Shown here: piece by piece, positions 34,538 through 44,304 of the stretch
How the letters are laid out: each line of letters starts with the position of its first letter
Numbering within the stretch: position 1 is the first letter of the stretch
Source: DASXAI01 sp963798445
GTDB lineage: Bacteria > Actinomycetota > Acidimicrobiia > Acidimicrobiales > Ilumatobacteraceae
NCBI GenBank assembly: GCA_963798445.1
Contig: CAWCTH010000011.1
Span: 682,001 to 746,000, forward strand
Direction: 5' to 3'
Length of the DNA stretch: 64,000 nt
Position numbers and translations under genes: made by a program
Notes under the pieces: model-generated
What the model was told of the DNA's origin: nothing
What the model saw: only the letters and a program-made list of their open reading frames with translations
Databases searched by the model: none

Positions 34538-35197
34538 CTAGAACAGCCTCAGCTCGTCGGCCTTCAGGCCCCGCAGCGCGTCGTAGTCGACCTCGACCCA
34601 ACGCAGCCCGCGGGCCTCGGCCAGCACGCGGGCCTGCGGTTTGACCACCTGGGCCACGAAGATGCCGCGCACGGGCCTCAAGGTGCCGTCGAGGTCGAGT
34701 CTCTCCACGTACCGGGCCAGCTGCTCCACGCCGTCGATGTCGCCCCGGCGCTTGACCTCGACGGCCACGGCGGCGCCGCTCGGGTCCCGGCACAGCAGAT
34801 CGACCGGGCCGATGCTGGTCGGGTACTCGCGCCGCACCAGGACCAAGCCGTCCTCGATGGAGCCCGGCACCGCCGCCAGCAGCTCCTGGAGGTTGGCCTC
34901 GACGCCGTCCTTGGTGAGGCCGGGGTCGGATCCGAGGTCGTGCGTCACATCGAGCTGGACATCTTCCATCTCGATCACCAGCCGCTCGCCCTTCGGGTTG
35001 GTGACGGTCCAGAAGCCCGGCTGCTCCACTATCGTGTTAGGAGCATTCATCCAGTTGAGGGGCTTGTACGCACCCCCGTCAGCGTGGATGGCGATGCAGC
35101 CGTCGGCCTTCACCATGATCAAGCGGACGGCGCTGGGCAGGTTGGCTTCCAGGCGGCCCTCGTACCTCACGGCACAACGGGCGATCAGCAGTCGCAC
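34538..35197 (-). CDS. nucS: Mismatch-specific endonuclease NucS/EndoMS
   Basis: A 219-residue nuclease that cuts both strands at mismatches and serves as the non-canonical mismatch repair of actinobacteria and archaea that lack MutS/MutL. The N-terminal DNA-binding part (MRLLIARCAVRYEGRLEANL, KADGCIAIHADGGAYKPLNWM) is followed by the RecB-like nuclease site: D133 in GPVDLLCRD, then E147 and K149 in VAVEVKRRG, and Q159 in GVEQLARYVERL. The C-terminus LKADELRLF carries the sliding-clamp contact region. It is divergent from the membrane-anchored HTH gene. Confidence 0.95.
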   Translation of the reverse strand: MRLLIARCAVRYEGRLEANLPSAVRLIMVKADGCIAIHADGGAYKPLNWMNAPNTIVEQPGFWTVTNPKGERLVIEMEDVQLDVTHDLGSDPGLTKDGVEANLQELLAAVPGSIEDGLVLVRREYPTSIGPVDLLCRDPSGAAVAVEVKRRGDIDGVEQLARYVERLDLDGTLRPVRGIFVAQVVKPQARVLAEARGLRWVEVDYDALRGLKADELRLF

Positions 35198-35298
35198 GTC
35201 TCGCTCGATCCCAGCATCTACAGTTCGATCGACCTATTGACGGAAATGGGCCCCTCCAGTGAACTAACGGCGGCGGTCCGAATGTGGTTGGAGGCCCA

Positions 35299-36531
35299 GT
35301 GACGGACGCACGGTACACGTACACCGCGGGTATGCCCGCGGCGCGCGTGGGTTGGCTGGTGGCGCGGGCACGTGCTGTCGCCGGCATCGCCGATCGCGAT
35401 CTCGCTGCCTCGCTGGGCGTGCCCCTGCGTGCCGTCCGGCGCTGGGAGCGCGGTGATCTCGTCCCCACCGACGACGAGATCGAGGCCATCGCGTCGGCCT
35501 GCGGCACCCGGCTCACGGAGCTCCTGCCCCGCCGCGCCTCGGTGTCGTACGACCCGGCGACCGGCATCATGCGCATGGGCGACCAGGCCGTCGCCGTGCC
35601 CGGTTCCATGCTCGACAACGACACCGTGCTCGGTGCCTACATCGGTATGGTGCGGCGCCAGCGTGGTCTCCGCGCCGACCAGGACGTCAAGGTGCGCTCC
35701 GAGGACCTCGAGGCCCTCGGTGAGGCCCTCGACCTCGACGACGAAGAGCTGGAAGAGCGCCTGATCCGGGTCATCGGCATGTCCCGCACCCAGGCCGCCG
35801 CGGTACGCGCCCACCTCCTGCGCCGTCGCCTCGCCGTGCCCATGGTGGGCATGCTGGCCGCCTTCAGCCTCTTGGGCGTCAACCGCATCTTCACCACCGC
35901 CACCGAGCAGGTGAAGACCGTGGCCGGCGATTCCGTGGCCCGCGGCAACCCCTTCGCCACCACCACGACCACCTCGTCGGTCCCCGCTCAGCCCATCGTC
36001 GTCCCGACGACGTCGACGACACAGGCCTCCGCCTCGCCGTCGGCGCCCGAGACGCTGCCGGCGGTCGTGACGGCCGAGCCCTTCACCGGCCCGACGCAGC
36101 CCGTTCGCACCGGCCCGCCGCGCACGCCGCGGACGGAAGCACCCACCGATCCGGCACGCACCGATCCGCCCGCCACTGACCCGGTCACCGCGCCCCTGAC
36201 CGCCCCGCCGACGACGCCGCCCGCCACCAGCCCGTCGGCGCCGTCCACGTCCACGTCCACGCCGCGGCCCACGGTCCCGCCGATCATCGATCCTGGCGTC
36301 CAGGAGACGACGACGGTGCCGCCGACGTCGACCACCACGACCTCCACGACGGTGGACCCGAACGCCCCCACGACCACCACGACGACGCCGACCACGACCA
36401 CCACGGTCGTTGGTGGTGGGAACACCACCGGAACGACCACGGTGACCACGGTGGGCCCAGGGACCACCGGCACGACACAGCCGGGCGACTCGCCGCTGCA
36501 GCCAGTCGACGACGGCAGCGGCTCCATCTAG
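35299..36531 (+). CDS. Membrane-anchored HTH protein with long Thr/Pro-rich tail
   Basis: A 410-residue protein in three parts. About residues 8-70 form an XRE-like helix-turn-helix (VGWLVARARAVAGIADRDLAASLG, PLRAVRRWERGDLVPTDDEIEAI). A middle acidic segment contains a second possible HTH (MSRTQAAAVRAHLLRR). One membrane helix follows at about 180-200 (LAVPMVGMLAAFSLLGV), then 200 residues rich in Thr, Pro and Ser. The topology (cytoplasmic HTH, one span, disordered outside) recalls RodZ, but no RodZ family match is visible. The GTG at 35299 is chosen because GGAGG (35290-35294) is just upstream. Function unknown. Confidence 0.7.
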   Translation: MTDARYTYTAGMPAARVGWLVARARAVAGIADRDLAASLGVPLRAVRRWERGDLVPTDDEIEAIASACGTRLTELLPRRASVSYDPATGIMRMGDQAVAVPGSMLDNDTVLGAYIGMVRRQRGLRADQDVKVRSEDLEALGEALDLDDEELEERLIRVIGMSRTQAAAVRAHLLRRRLAVPMVGMLAAFSLLGVNRIFTTATEQVKTVAGDSVARGNPFATTTTTSSVPAQPIVVPTTSTTQASASPSAPETLPAVVTAEPFTGPTQPVRTGPPRTPRTEAPTDPARTDPPATDPVTAPLTAPPTTPPATSPSAPSTSTSTPRPTVPPIIDPGVQETTTVPPTSTTTTSTTVDPNAPTTTTTTPTTTTTVVGGGNTTGTTTVTTVGPGTTGTTQPGDSPLQPVDDGSGSI

Positions 36532-36543
36532 TACCGGCCGCGG

Positions 36544-38145
36544 TTACGCCGAGCGGTCCCGCATCCGGCGGTTGATCAGGGCCCGGCGCTCCTGCAACTG
36601 GCGGTACGTGAGCTGCTCGGTGGTGCTGTCGACCCCCAGGCCCGCCTTGAAACCATCGAGGTCGATCTCTACTTCACGGTGATCGATGCCCAGTTCGCGG
36701 CCGAGGCGCTCGCCGTGGGTGTTGGCGAAGTAGATGGAGATGGCCGCCACCTCCCCGATGAGGTCGAGGTCGGGGGCGAGGGTGGCGATGGCTCCGTCCA
36801 GGAACACCAGGTTCTTCACGAACAGCATGAGCTCCTTGGGCATCCGGGCGCCGTAGCCCAGCAGCGCCTTCACCACGCGCTGCACCTCTTTGACCATCTG
36901 GTCGGCGCTCAGCGTGGTGGGGTCGACCGGCGGCTGGTCGAGGCGCAGATCACGGATGACGGCCTGCAGGTCGGTGTCGGCCGGCAGGGCGCCCAGGTCG
37001 CGGAGGGCCTCGAGCTGCGACTTCACGTCGTTGGTGGTCGCGCCCAGCATGAGCCGCAGGAACGCCACCCTGCGCAGGCCCGAGAGCCGGCCCACGATGC
37101 CGAAGTCCAGCAGGGCGGTGCGGCCGTCGCGCATGACCAGCAGGTTCCCGCCGTGGAGGTCGCCATGGAAGATGCCGTGCACCATGGCCCCCTCGAGGAA
37201 GGCGATCATGCCGGTGCGCACCACCGCTTCGGTGTCGATGCCGGCGGCGCGCATGCTGGTGACGTCGTCGAAGGCGAAGCCGTCGAGGCGCTCCATCACC
37301 AGCACCCGGCGGGTCACCAGGCGGGGGTGGGGGCGAGGCACGACGTAGCCCCGCTGGCCCAGCTCGGCCAGGACCGACGCGATGTCCAGCATGTTGTCGG
37401 CTTCGAGGCGGAAGTCCAGCTCTTCACTGATCGTCTCGGCGAACAGCTCCACCAGCGCGGGCGGGTTGGCCAGCGCCGCCACGGGGATGCGCCCGACCAG
37501 GTGCGGGGCGAGCCAGGCCATGGCCCGCAGGTCCGCCCGCACCAGCTCCTGCACCTGGGGCCGCTGCACCTTGACCACGACCGGTTCGCCGGTGCGCAGG
37601 CGAGCGGCGTGCACCTGGGCGATGGACGCGGCGGCCAGAGGGCGGCGGTCGAACCACTCGAAGGTGGTCTCCAGCGTGGCGCCCAGATCGGCCTCGACCA
37701 CCGTGCGAACCGTGTCGAAGCTCTCCGCTGCCACCTGGTCGCGCAGCAGCTTGAACTGGTTGACCAGCTCCTCGGGGAAGAGGCCCTCGCCCGACGAGAT
37801 GATCTGGCCGAGCTTGATGTAGGTAGGCCCGAGGTCCTCGGCCGCCTTGCGCAGGCGCTTCGACAGATCGGCCCGACGCTGCGTGGTGTCGGCGAAGCGG
37901 TGCAGGCGGGTGCGGGCGTACCACGGGGCCAGCGCTCGGGTGAGCCGGCTCGACACCCGCAGAAATCGCAGACCGGGCGGCAGCCGGCCGGCCGAGGTGA
38001 GCGACGGCAGCTGGTCGCGGACACGGGCCCGGAGCGCGGGAACCGCCGCCTTCCAGTCGATGGCGTCGGGATCGAGCACCCACGGCGGCGTGTCGGAGAA
38101 CGCCGCCCACGCGAGGTCGGAGGGCGCATCCACCGTGTCAGGCAT
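36544..38145 (-). CDS. ABC1/UbiB-family atypical kinase
   Basis: A 533-residue protein-kinase-like ATPase linked in other organisms to quinone or lipid handling at the membrane. It has the family-only KxGQ motif in YIKLGQIISSGEGLFPEELVNQ, the alanine-rich nucleotide loop AAASIAQVHAARL, the catalytic block HGIFHGDLHGGNLL and the metal DFG in TALLDFGIVGRL. The C-terminus has VKNLVFLDGAIATLAPDLDL. No membrane segment is obvious at the end. An ATG start is used. It stands alone on the minus strand, convergent with the HTH membrane gene. Confidence 0.9.
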   Translation of the reverse strand: MPDTVDAPSDLAWAAFSDTPPWVLDPDAIDWKAAVPALRARVRDQLPSLTSAGRLPPGLRFLRVSSRLTRALAPWYARTRLHRFADTTQRRADLSKRLRKAAEDLGPTYIKLGQIISSGEGLFPEELVNQFKLLRDQVAAESFDTVRTVVEADLGATLETTFEWFDRRPLAAASIAQVHAARLRTGEPVVVKVQRPQVQELVRADLRAMAWLAPHLVGRIPVAALANPPALVELFAETISEELDFRLEADNMLDIASVLAELGQRGYVVPRPHPRLVTRRVLVMERLDGFAFDDVTSMRAAGIDTEAVVRTGMIAFLEGAMVHGIFHGDLHGGNLLVMRDGRTALLDFGIVGRLSGLRRVAFLRLMLGATTNDVKSQLEALRDLGALPADTDLQAVIRDLRLDQPPVDPTTLSADQMVKEVQRVVKALLGYGARMPKELMLFVKNLVFLDGAIATLAPDLDLIGEVAAISIYFANTHGERLGRELGIDHREVEIDLDGFKAGLGVDSTTEQLTYRQLQERRALINRRMRDRSA

Positions 38146-38187
38146 CGTCGGAGGATACGGGTAGGTCGCCGCGCGCAGCGCGTCGAC

Positions 38188-39003
38188 CTAGAACCGGGGC
38201 GGGCGCTTCTCCAGCAGCGCGGCCACGCCTTCGCGGTACTGGGCGCCCCCCATCAGCTCGTCGAGCAGCTCCTTCGACCGCTCCACGCTGGCGCCGACGT
38301 CACTGTCCATCAGGTCGCCCCACAGCTGGCGCTTGGCCGCCGCCACGGCGACGGGCGACACCTCGTGGGCGAAGCGCCGGGCGTACCCGGCCACCGCCTC
38401 ATCCAGATCACCGGCCGCCACGACCAGGTTGAACAGGCCGGCCACGACGGGATCGCAGGCGCGCACGATGCGACCGGTCAGGAGCAGGTCGGCGGCGCGA
38501 GTGGCGCCGATCAGGCGGGGCAGGACCCAGGACAACCCCAGCTCGGCGGGTAGCCCCAGCTGCGGTGCGGCCGTCGTGAGCTTGGCATCGTCGACGGCGA
38601 CGCGCAGGTCGCAGTAGCACGCCAAGACCAGCCCGACGCCGGCGCAGGCGCCGTTCACGCGAGCGATGACCGGGACGCGCAGGCCGAAGTGCCACGCGAA
38701 GTCGTGGTCCCACTCCGGCCGCGCGCCGTAGCCGGGGTTGGCGATCTCGGGTGGCGTCCCGGGGTCGTAGCCGCCCCGTTCGACGTGCTTGGCCAGTGCG
38801 TCGCTGTCGGCCCCGACACAGAAGCTGTCACCCTCACCGGTGACGACCACACAGCGCACCGCCGGATCGGCGTCCAGCGCGGCCATGATCGAGCGGTACT
38901 CGGTGTGCATCCGTCCGGTCCACGCGTTGCGACGACGGGGCCGGGCCAGCCACACCGTGGCGACGCCGTCGGTCACCTCGCAGCGGGTCGCCTTCAGCTC
39001 CAC
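38188..39003 (-). CDS. Enoyl-CoA hydratase/isomerase family protein
   Basis: A 271-residue crotonase: VWLARPRRRNAWTGRMHTEY, then VVTGEGDSFCVGADSDAL (first oxyanion block) and ARVNGACAGVGLVLACYCDLRVAVDD (second), then LGLPAELGLSWVLPRLIGATRAADLLLTG, and ALLEKRPPRF at the end. The GTG at 39003 gives VELKATRCEV; longer frames have no homology. It overlaps the end of the CysQ-like gene by 10 bases, so it is the last gene of an ettA-led operon. Substrate unknown. Confidence 0.85.
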   Translation of the reverse strand: MELKATRCEVTDGVATVWLARPRRRNAWTGRMHTEYRSIMAALDADPAVRCVVVTGEGDSFCVGADSDALAKHVERGGYDPGTPPEIANPGYGARPEWDHDFAWHFGLRVPVIARVNGACAGVGLVLACYCDLRVAVDDAKLTTAAPQLGLPAELGLSWVLPRLIGATRAADLLLTGRIVRACDPVVAGLFNLVVAAGDLDEAVAGYARRFAHEVSPVAVAAAKRQLWGDLMDSDVGASVERSKELLDELMGGAQYREGVAALLEKRPPRF

Positions 39004-39746
39004 AATGCGTCCAGTACGGCGGGCGCCAGCTCGGCTCGGCACACGAGGAGGTCGGGGAGCCAGGGATCGGGGCGGTTGTAGCGCAGGGGTGTGCCGTCGA
39101 TGCGGCTGACGTGGAGACCGGCCGCCGCCGCCACCGCCGCCGGCGCGCACGAGTCCCACTCGTACATGCCGCCGGCGTGGGCGTAGACATCGGCATCGCC
39201 GGTGACCACGGCCATGGCCTTGGCGCCGGCCGAACCCAGGCGCACCAGCTCGGCGCCGAGCGCGTTGGCGATCACCAGGCTGGCATGAGGCGCCCGGTTG
39301 CGGCTCATGACCACCCGGGGCCGGCGACCGTCGAGCGGTCGGGGTGGCGGCGGTGGGGGATCGGTGCCGAAGGTGCGTCCGATGGCGGGGAGAGCCACGG
39401 CGCCGGCGATGGGGCGGCCGTCGCGCACCAGGGCCACGTGCACGGCCCAGTCCGGGCGGCCAGGCTCGCCGAACTCGTTCGTGCCGTCGAGCGGATCGAT
39501 GATCCAGACCCGGTCGGCTGACAGCCGGGCCCGGCTGTCCAGGCCCTCCTCCGACAGCACGGCGTCGTCGGGGCGCGACTTGGCCAGTTCCCGCACCAGG
39601 AAGTGGTGGGCGGCGGCGTCACCTTCGTCCATCACCTGCCAGTAGGGCGCCACGCCGGCCCGTTCCTCCCGCAACGTCACCAGCACCTCCCCGGCCGCCG
39701 TGGCCAGGCGAGCGGCGAGGGCGTGGTCGGACTCGGGCCCGCTCAC
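38994..39746 (-). CDS. Inositol monophosphatase-family phosphatase (CysQ-like)
   Basis: A 250-residue Mg2+-dependent phosphatase. It has the metal motifs VLSEEGLDS (EE) and WIIDPLDGTNEF (DPLDGT), and the third site in YEWDSCAPAAVAAAAGLHV (WD-x-APA-like). CysQ members hydrolyse 3'-phosphoadenosine 5'-phosphate; others act on inositol or fructose phosphates, and the choice is not certain. The GTG at 39746 overlaps the stop of the upstream membrane gene (GTGA). A proline-rich loop (PPPPPPRP) is unusual. Confidence 0.85.
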   Translation of the reverse strand: MSGPESDHALAARLATAAGEVLVTLREERAGVAPYWQVMDEGDAAAHHFLVRELAKSRPDDAVLSEEGLDSRARLSADRVWIIDPLDGTNEFGEPGRPDWAVHVALVRDGRPIAGAVALPAIGRTFGTDPPPPPPRPLDGRRPRVVMSRNRAPHASLVIANALGAELVRLGSAGAKAMAVVTGDADVYAHAGGMYEWDSCAPAAVAAAAGLHVSRIDGTPLRYNRPDPWLPDLLVCRAELAPAVLDALWS

Positions 39747-40050
39747 CGTCGACGACCGAGCTGGACGGCGGCGCGCACCAGGTCGCGGATGTCGGTTTCG
39801 TCGGCACCGGTCTCGACCAGTCCCCGGATGCGTACCTCTACCTGCTCGGCCAGCGCCTCGTCGGGCGCGCCACCCGATCCGGCGCGGGCCGACGCGGAGA
39901 ACGCCATGAGCACGATCACCGACGCTGCGGTGAGAAGTCCAAAGGTCACGACCCACCCATTGTTGTTGCCGGCGACCGACGCCACGATCATCCCCACGAT
40001 CCCGCCGGCGCACAGCACGATTACAACGACGCGGATGACTCGTAGCGGCA

Positions 40051-40051
<1 letters not shown>
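39743..40051 (-). CDS. Small two-span membrane protein
   Basis: A 102-residue product with two hydrophobic helices (VIRVVVIVLCAGGIVGMIVASV and WVVTFGLLTAASVIVLMAFS) and a soluble C-terminal tail (VEVRIRGLVETGADETDIRDLVRAAVQL). The ATG at 40051-40049 shares a base with the ettA stop (TGATG), and its stop overlaps the next GTG. The tight coupling on both sides argues that it is real. No family function known. Confidence 0.7.
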
Positions 40052-41727
<1,676 letters not shown>

Positions 41728-41811
41728 GGCGGCGTCAAGGGTAGGGGAAGCACGTCGCTGATCGGGTCGGGTGTTATGTTCCCGCCGTCGTTGTCGTAAG
41801 GGAGATGGACC

Positions 41812-42552
41812 GTGACGCTTGCCCTGCAGCTGTTCGAGCGGGAAGGGTTCGCCGGCGCGCTGCGCTGGCTGCACGTGCTGTTCGGCATCACCTGGATCGG
41901 GTTGCTGTACTACTTCAACCTCATCCAGGTGCCGGCCTTCGCCGAGATGAGTCCCGGTGCTCGCAACGAGGCCATCACCAAGCTGGCCACCCGAGCCCTG
42001 TGGTGGTTCCGCTGGTCGGCCCTGGGCACGGCCATCTTCGGCATCCTCATCGCCGGCGCCACTCAGGACTACTTCAAGGACTTCTTCAGCAGGGCGGCAG
42101 GCGCGTCGATCTTCCTCGGGATGATCATCGCCCTGACGATGCTCTACAACGTGTGGATGGTCATCTGGCCCAACCAGAAGATCGTCATCGCCAACGCCGC
42201 CAACGTCATCGCTGGTGGCCAGCCCGACCCGAACGCGGCTGCCGCCGGGCGCCGGGCCTTCCTGGCCAGTCGTCAGAACACGCTGTTCTCCGTGGCCATG
42301 CTGTGGTTCATGGTGGGGACGGCGCACTTCTATCCGGCGCTGGGCGACCCAGGTGGAGGCAAGGTCGCCGGCTTCCTGATCATCTCCCTCATCATCTGGG
42401 GCGTGCTCGAGGCCAACGCGCTGGGCTTCATCGGCGGCACCGCGGCGGGTCCGACGAAGGTGATCTACGACACGGTGCGCAACGTCATCATCGCCAGCTT
42501 CGTGCTCTGGTTCGTGCTCTGGCTGCTCTCAGAGATCTTCCTCAAGTCCTGA
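41812..42552 (+). CDS. PuuD-like (DUF989) urate hydroxylase membrane protein
   Basis: A 246-residue membrane protein with seven or so hydrophobic helices, matching the membrane part of PuuD (RWLHVLFGITWIGLLYYFNLIQVPAF, FSVAMLWFMVGTAHFYPALG, with conserved His residues that bind heme). Full PuuD carries a C-terminal cytochrome c domain and oxidises urate; that domain is absent here, so the electron path and substrate are uncertain. The GTG at 41812 has AAGGGAG (41798-41804) 7 bases upstream. Divergent from ettA. Confidence 0.85.
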   Translation: MTLALQLFEREGFAGALRWLHVLFGITWIGLLYYFNLIQVPAFAEMSPGARNEAITKLATRALWWFRWSALGTAIFGILIAGATQDYFKDFFSRAAGASIFLGMIIALTMLYNVWMVIWPNQKIVIANAANVIAGGQPDPNAAAAGRRAFLASRQNTLFSVAMLWFMVGTAHFYPALGDPGGGKVAGFLIISLIIWGVLEANALGFIGGTAAGPTKVIYDTVRNVIIASFVLWFVLWLLSEIFLKS

Positions 42553-42599
42553 GCGTTGCCGATGCCGATGCGCGGCGAGGGAAACGATTCGGGTGAGGT

Positions 42600-43805
42600 G
42601 ACAGCGCCACCTGTCGCGTCGAGGCTCCGTGACAGGTGAAGCTGCCGAGCGAGCACCGAGGGATCGGGGTCGGCTTGGTCGGCGTGGCTGGCGTGGCTCG
42701 GTTGGTCGTGGTCACTGCGTGCGGTCGGAGAGGACCGACGTGGCCCGTTCTCGTCGCGCTTCGCTGGGCACGGCCCGGTCAGCGACCTCGGCGGGACGAT
42801 CGGAGATCATGACCATGTCGGGGATCCGGCCCCGCCGCTCGATCCTGGAGCGGTTCTTGCGCACCGCCCGTCCGGTGCGCAAGCAGGCCGCCAGTTCCTT
42901 GCGGAGCGCCCCTCGGCCCTGCACATATAACGACTGGTAGATCGTCTCGGGTGACACCCGCATCATCGGATCGTCGGGGAACTCGATCCGCAACTGCGCC
43001 GAGATCTGCGCCGGCGACCACGACTCCTCCTCGAGCGAGGTCTCGACCTGGGCTCGGAGCCGGACGCAACCGGCGAGCTTGGCCAGTTTGGGACGACGGG
43101 CCCGGTCGGCCGCCCGGCGATGCGCCCGCCACCCCCGATAACGCTCACGACCGCCGTTCGCGTTCACCTCCCGAGACACCGTCGAAGTCGCCCGCCCCAA
43201 CCCACGGGCGATCACCCGAAACGACGCACCCTCGTCGAGGCCCGAGCGGATCTCCTCACGCTCGGCCGCCGACAACCGCGCCGGTGACGGATCCCAATCG
43301 AGCCGCCGGGCCACCCCACCAGCATCGCGGACCACCCGCTGCACGAACCCCGCCGACCGAGCCACCTCTCGAGCCACATCGACCGATCGCATCCCATCCG
43401 CGACCAACCCAATGATCCGCTTGCGTTCCTCCGGCGTCAGCCTCGGATACCTGCCACTGTTCGCGTTTCCCACTACAACCTCCAGACCAGTCGCAGCGTG
43501 CCCGACCCGCCGACCCGTTGCAGTGATCCTCAGAATCCGCCTAGCAAATTCGATGCCTTCACGCACCGAGAAGCAGCTCTGCACCGAGAACCCAGGCCGG
43601 GACGCTCACCCCGCGTGGGCTCCGAGCATCGTCAGCTCGTTGACCGAGGGCGGTGCTACGAACGGTGCGATGACGCGGGCCATGCCGCCCCGGATCCTCC
43701 CCAGGGGGCGAGCGGCCCGAGGTTGTCGGACACCCGACAATGTCACCTGTCGCCCGGGCGCCGCCTGACGGCCATCGGACCGTCTCCATGACAGGTGGAG
43801 CTGTC
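42600..43805. mobile_element. Defective IS30-like insertion element
   Basis: The left end 42600-42629 and right end 43776-43805 are inverted repeats matching at 23 of 30 positions; both begin GACAGC and share CCACCTGTC. Outside each end the sequence GGT (42597-42599 and 43806-43808) is repeated, a 3-bp target duplication as expected for IS30. Subterminal CACCTGTC motifs recur inside both ends (42631-42638 inverted, 43744-43751). The element holds a truncated transposase gene on the minus strand. The 300 bases 43474-43775 before that gene hold no gene I can support. Confidence 0.75.
42712..43473 (-). pseudogene. IS30-family transposase lacking its catalytic domain
   Basis: The N-terminal and central parts are those of IS30 transposases: an HTH (RYPRLTPEERKRIIGLVADG), a second HTH of the HTH_38 type (LSAAEREEIRSGLDEGASFRVIARGLGRATSTVSREV) and SPAQISAQLRIEFPDDPMMRVSPETIYQSLY. 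Homology ends at ISDRPAEVADRAVP, where full proteins continue into the HWEGD DDE catalytic domain of about 190 residues. Here 17 unrelated residues follow, then a stop. The GTG at 43473 has GGAGG upstream. The product could bind the ends but cannot catalyse transposition. Confidence 0.8.
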
Positions 43806-43857
43806 GGTTGGCCCAAATCGTGTGCCCGCCCGCCCGCGTCCCCAGGTCACCGTGTCG

Positions 43858-44241
43858 TCACGACACCGTGAGGGTGGCCTCCATGCCGGCGGCGCGGTGA
43901 CCGGTGATGTCGCAGTAGATCGTGTACTTGCCGGCCGGCAGCTCGTACACCCCTCCCGTCTCCTTACCCGGCCCGACCCGCAGCTTCGGGTCGATGTCGT
44001 TGCCGGTCGGGCTCTGCACGATGAGGGTGTGCGTCTGCGTCCCCTCGTTCAGGTAGGCCATGCGCACCTCGCCGGCCGGCACCGAGTACTCCTTCTTGTC
44101 GAAGTGGATCTCCTCGGCGATGACCGTGAGGTTGGGGTTGGTCGGGGCGGTCGGCGTGGAGCTGGACCCACCGCCTCCACCGCCGCAGGCGGCCAGAGCA
44201 AGGGCGGGAACGAGGGCGAGGAGGCAGTGGCGACGCGACAT
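43858..44241 (-). CDS. Cupredoxin-domain lipoprotein
   Basis: A 127-residue exported protein with a type II signal peptide: SRRHCLLALVPALALAAC with the lipobox cysteine at residue 19, then a glycine/serine-rich linker. The rest is a plastocyanin-like cupredoxin. Type I copper ligands are visible as His in TQTHTLIV and Cys, His and Met in YCDITGHRAAGMEA. It probably carries electrons or copper at the outer face of the membrane. The ATG at 44241 starts the signal peptide. It is divergent from kgd, 63 bases away. Confidence 0.9.
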   Translation of the reverse strand: MSRRHCLLALVPALALAACGGGGGGSSSTPTAPTNPNLTVIAEEIHFDKKEYSVPAGEVRMAYLNEGTQTHTLIVQSPTGNDIDPKLRVGPGKETGGVYELPAGKYTIYCDITGHRAAGMEATLTVS

Positions 44242-44290
44242 AGCGGCTGCGGACGCTACCCGGCACACCTGTCGTTGCCATGACCACCGA

Positions 44291-44296
44291 TAGGAT
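44291..44296 (+). promoter_or_regulatory. -10 box before kgd
   Basis: TAGGAT matches TANNNT and ends 8 bases before the GTG at 44305. It suggests a leaderless or near-leaderless kgd transcript. No Shine-Dalgarno site is visible. Confidence 0.45.
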
Positions 44297-44304
44297 CGTT
44301 TGAC

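Noticed and set aside
36679..38553. Plus-strand open frame of about 620 codons opposite the UbiB gene
   Set aside because: No domain character; UbiB on the other strand has all kinase motifs.
43412..43791. Two plus-strand open frames in the right part of the IS element
   Set aside because: Arg/Pro-rich, partly antisense to the transposase, no ribosome site, no recognisable domain.
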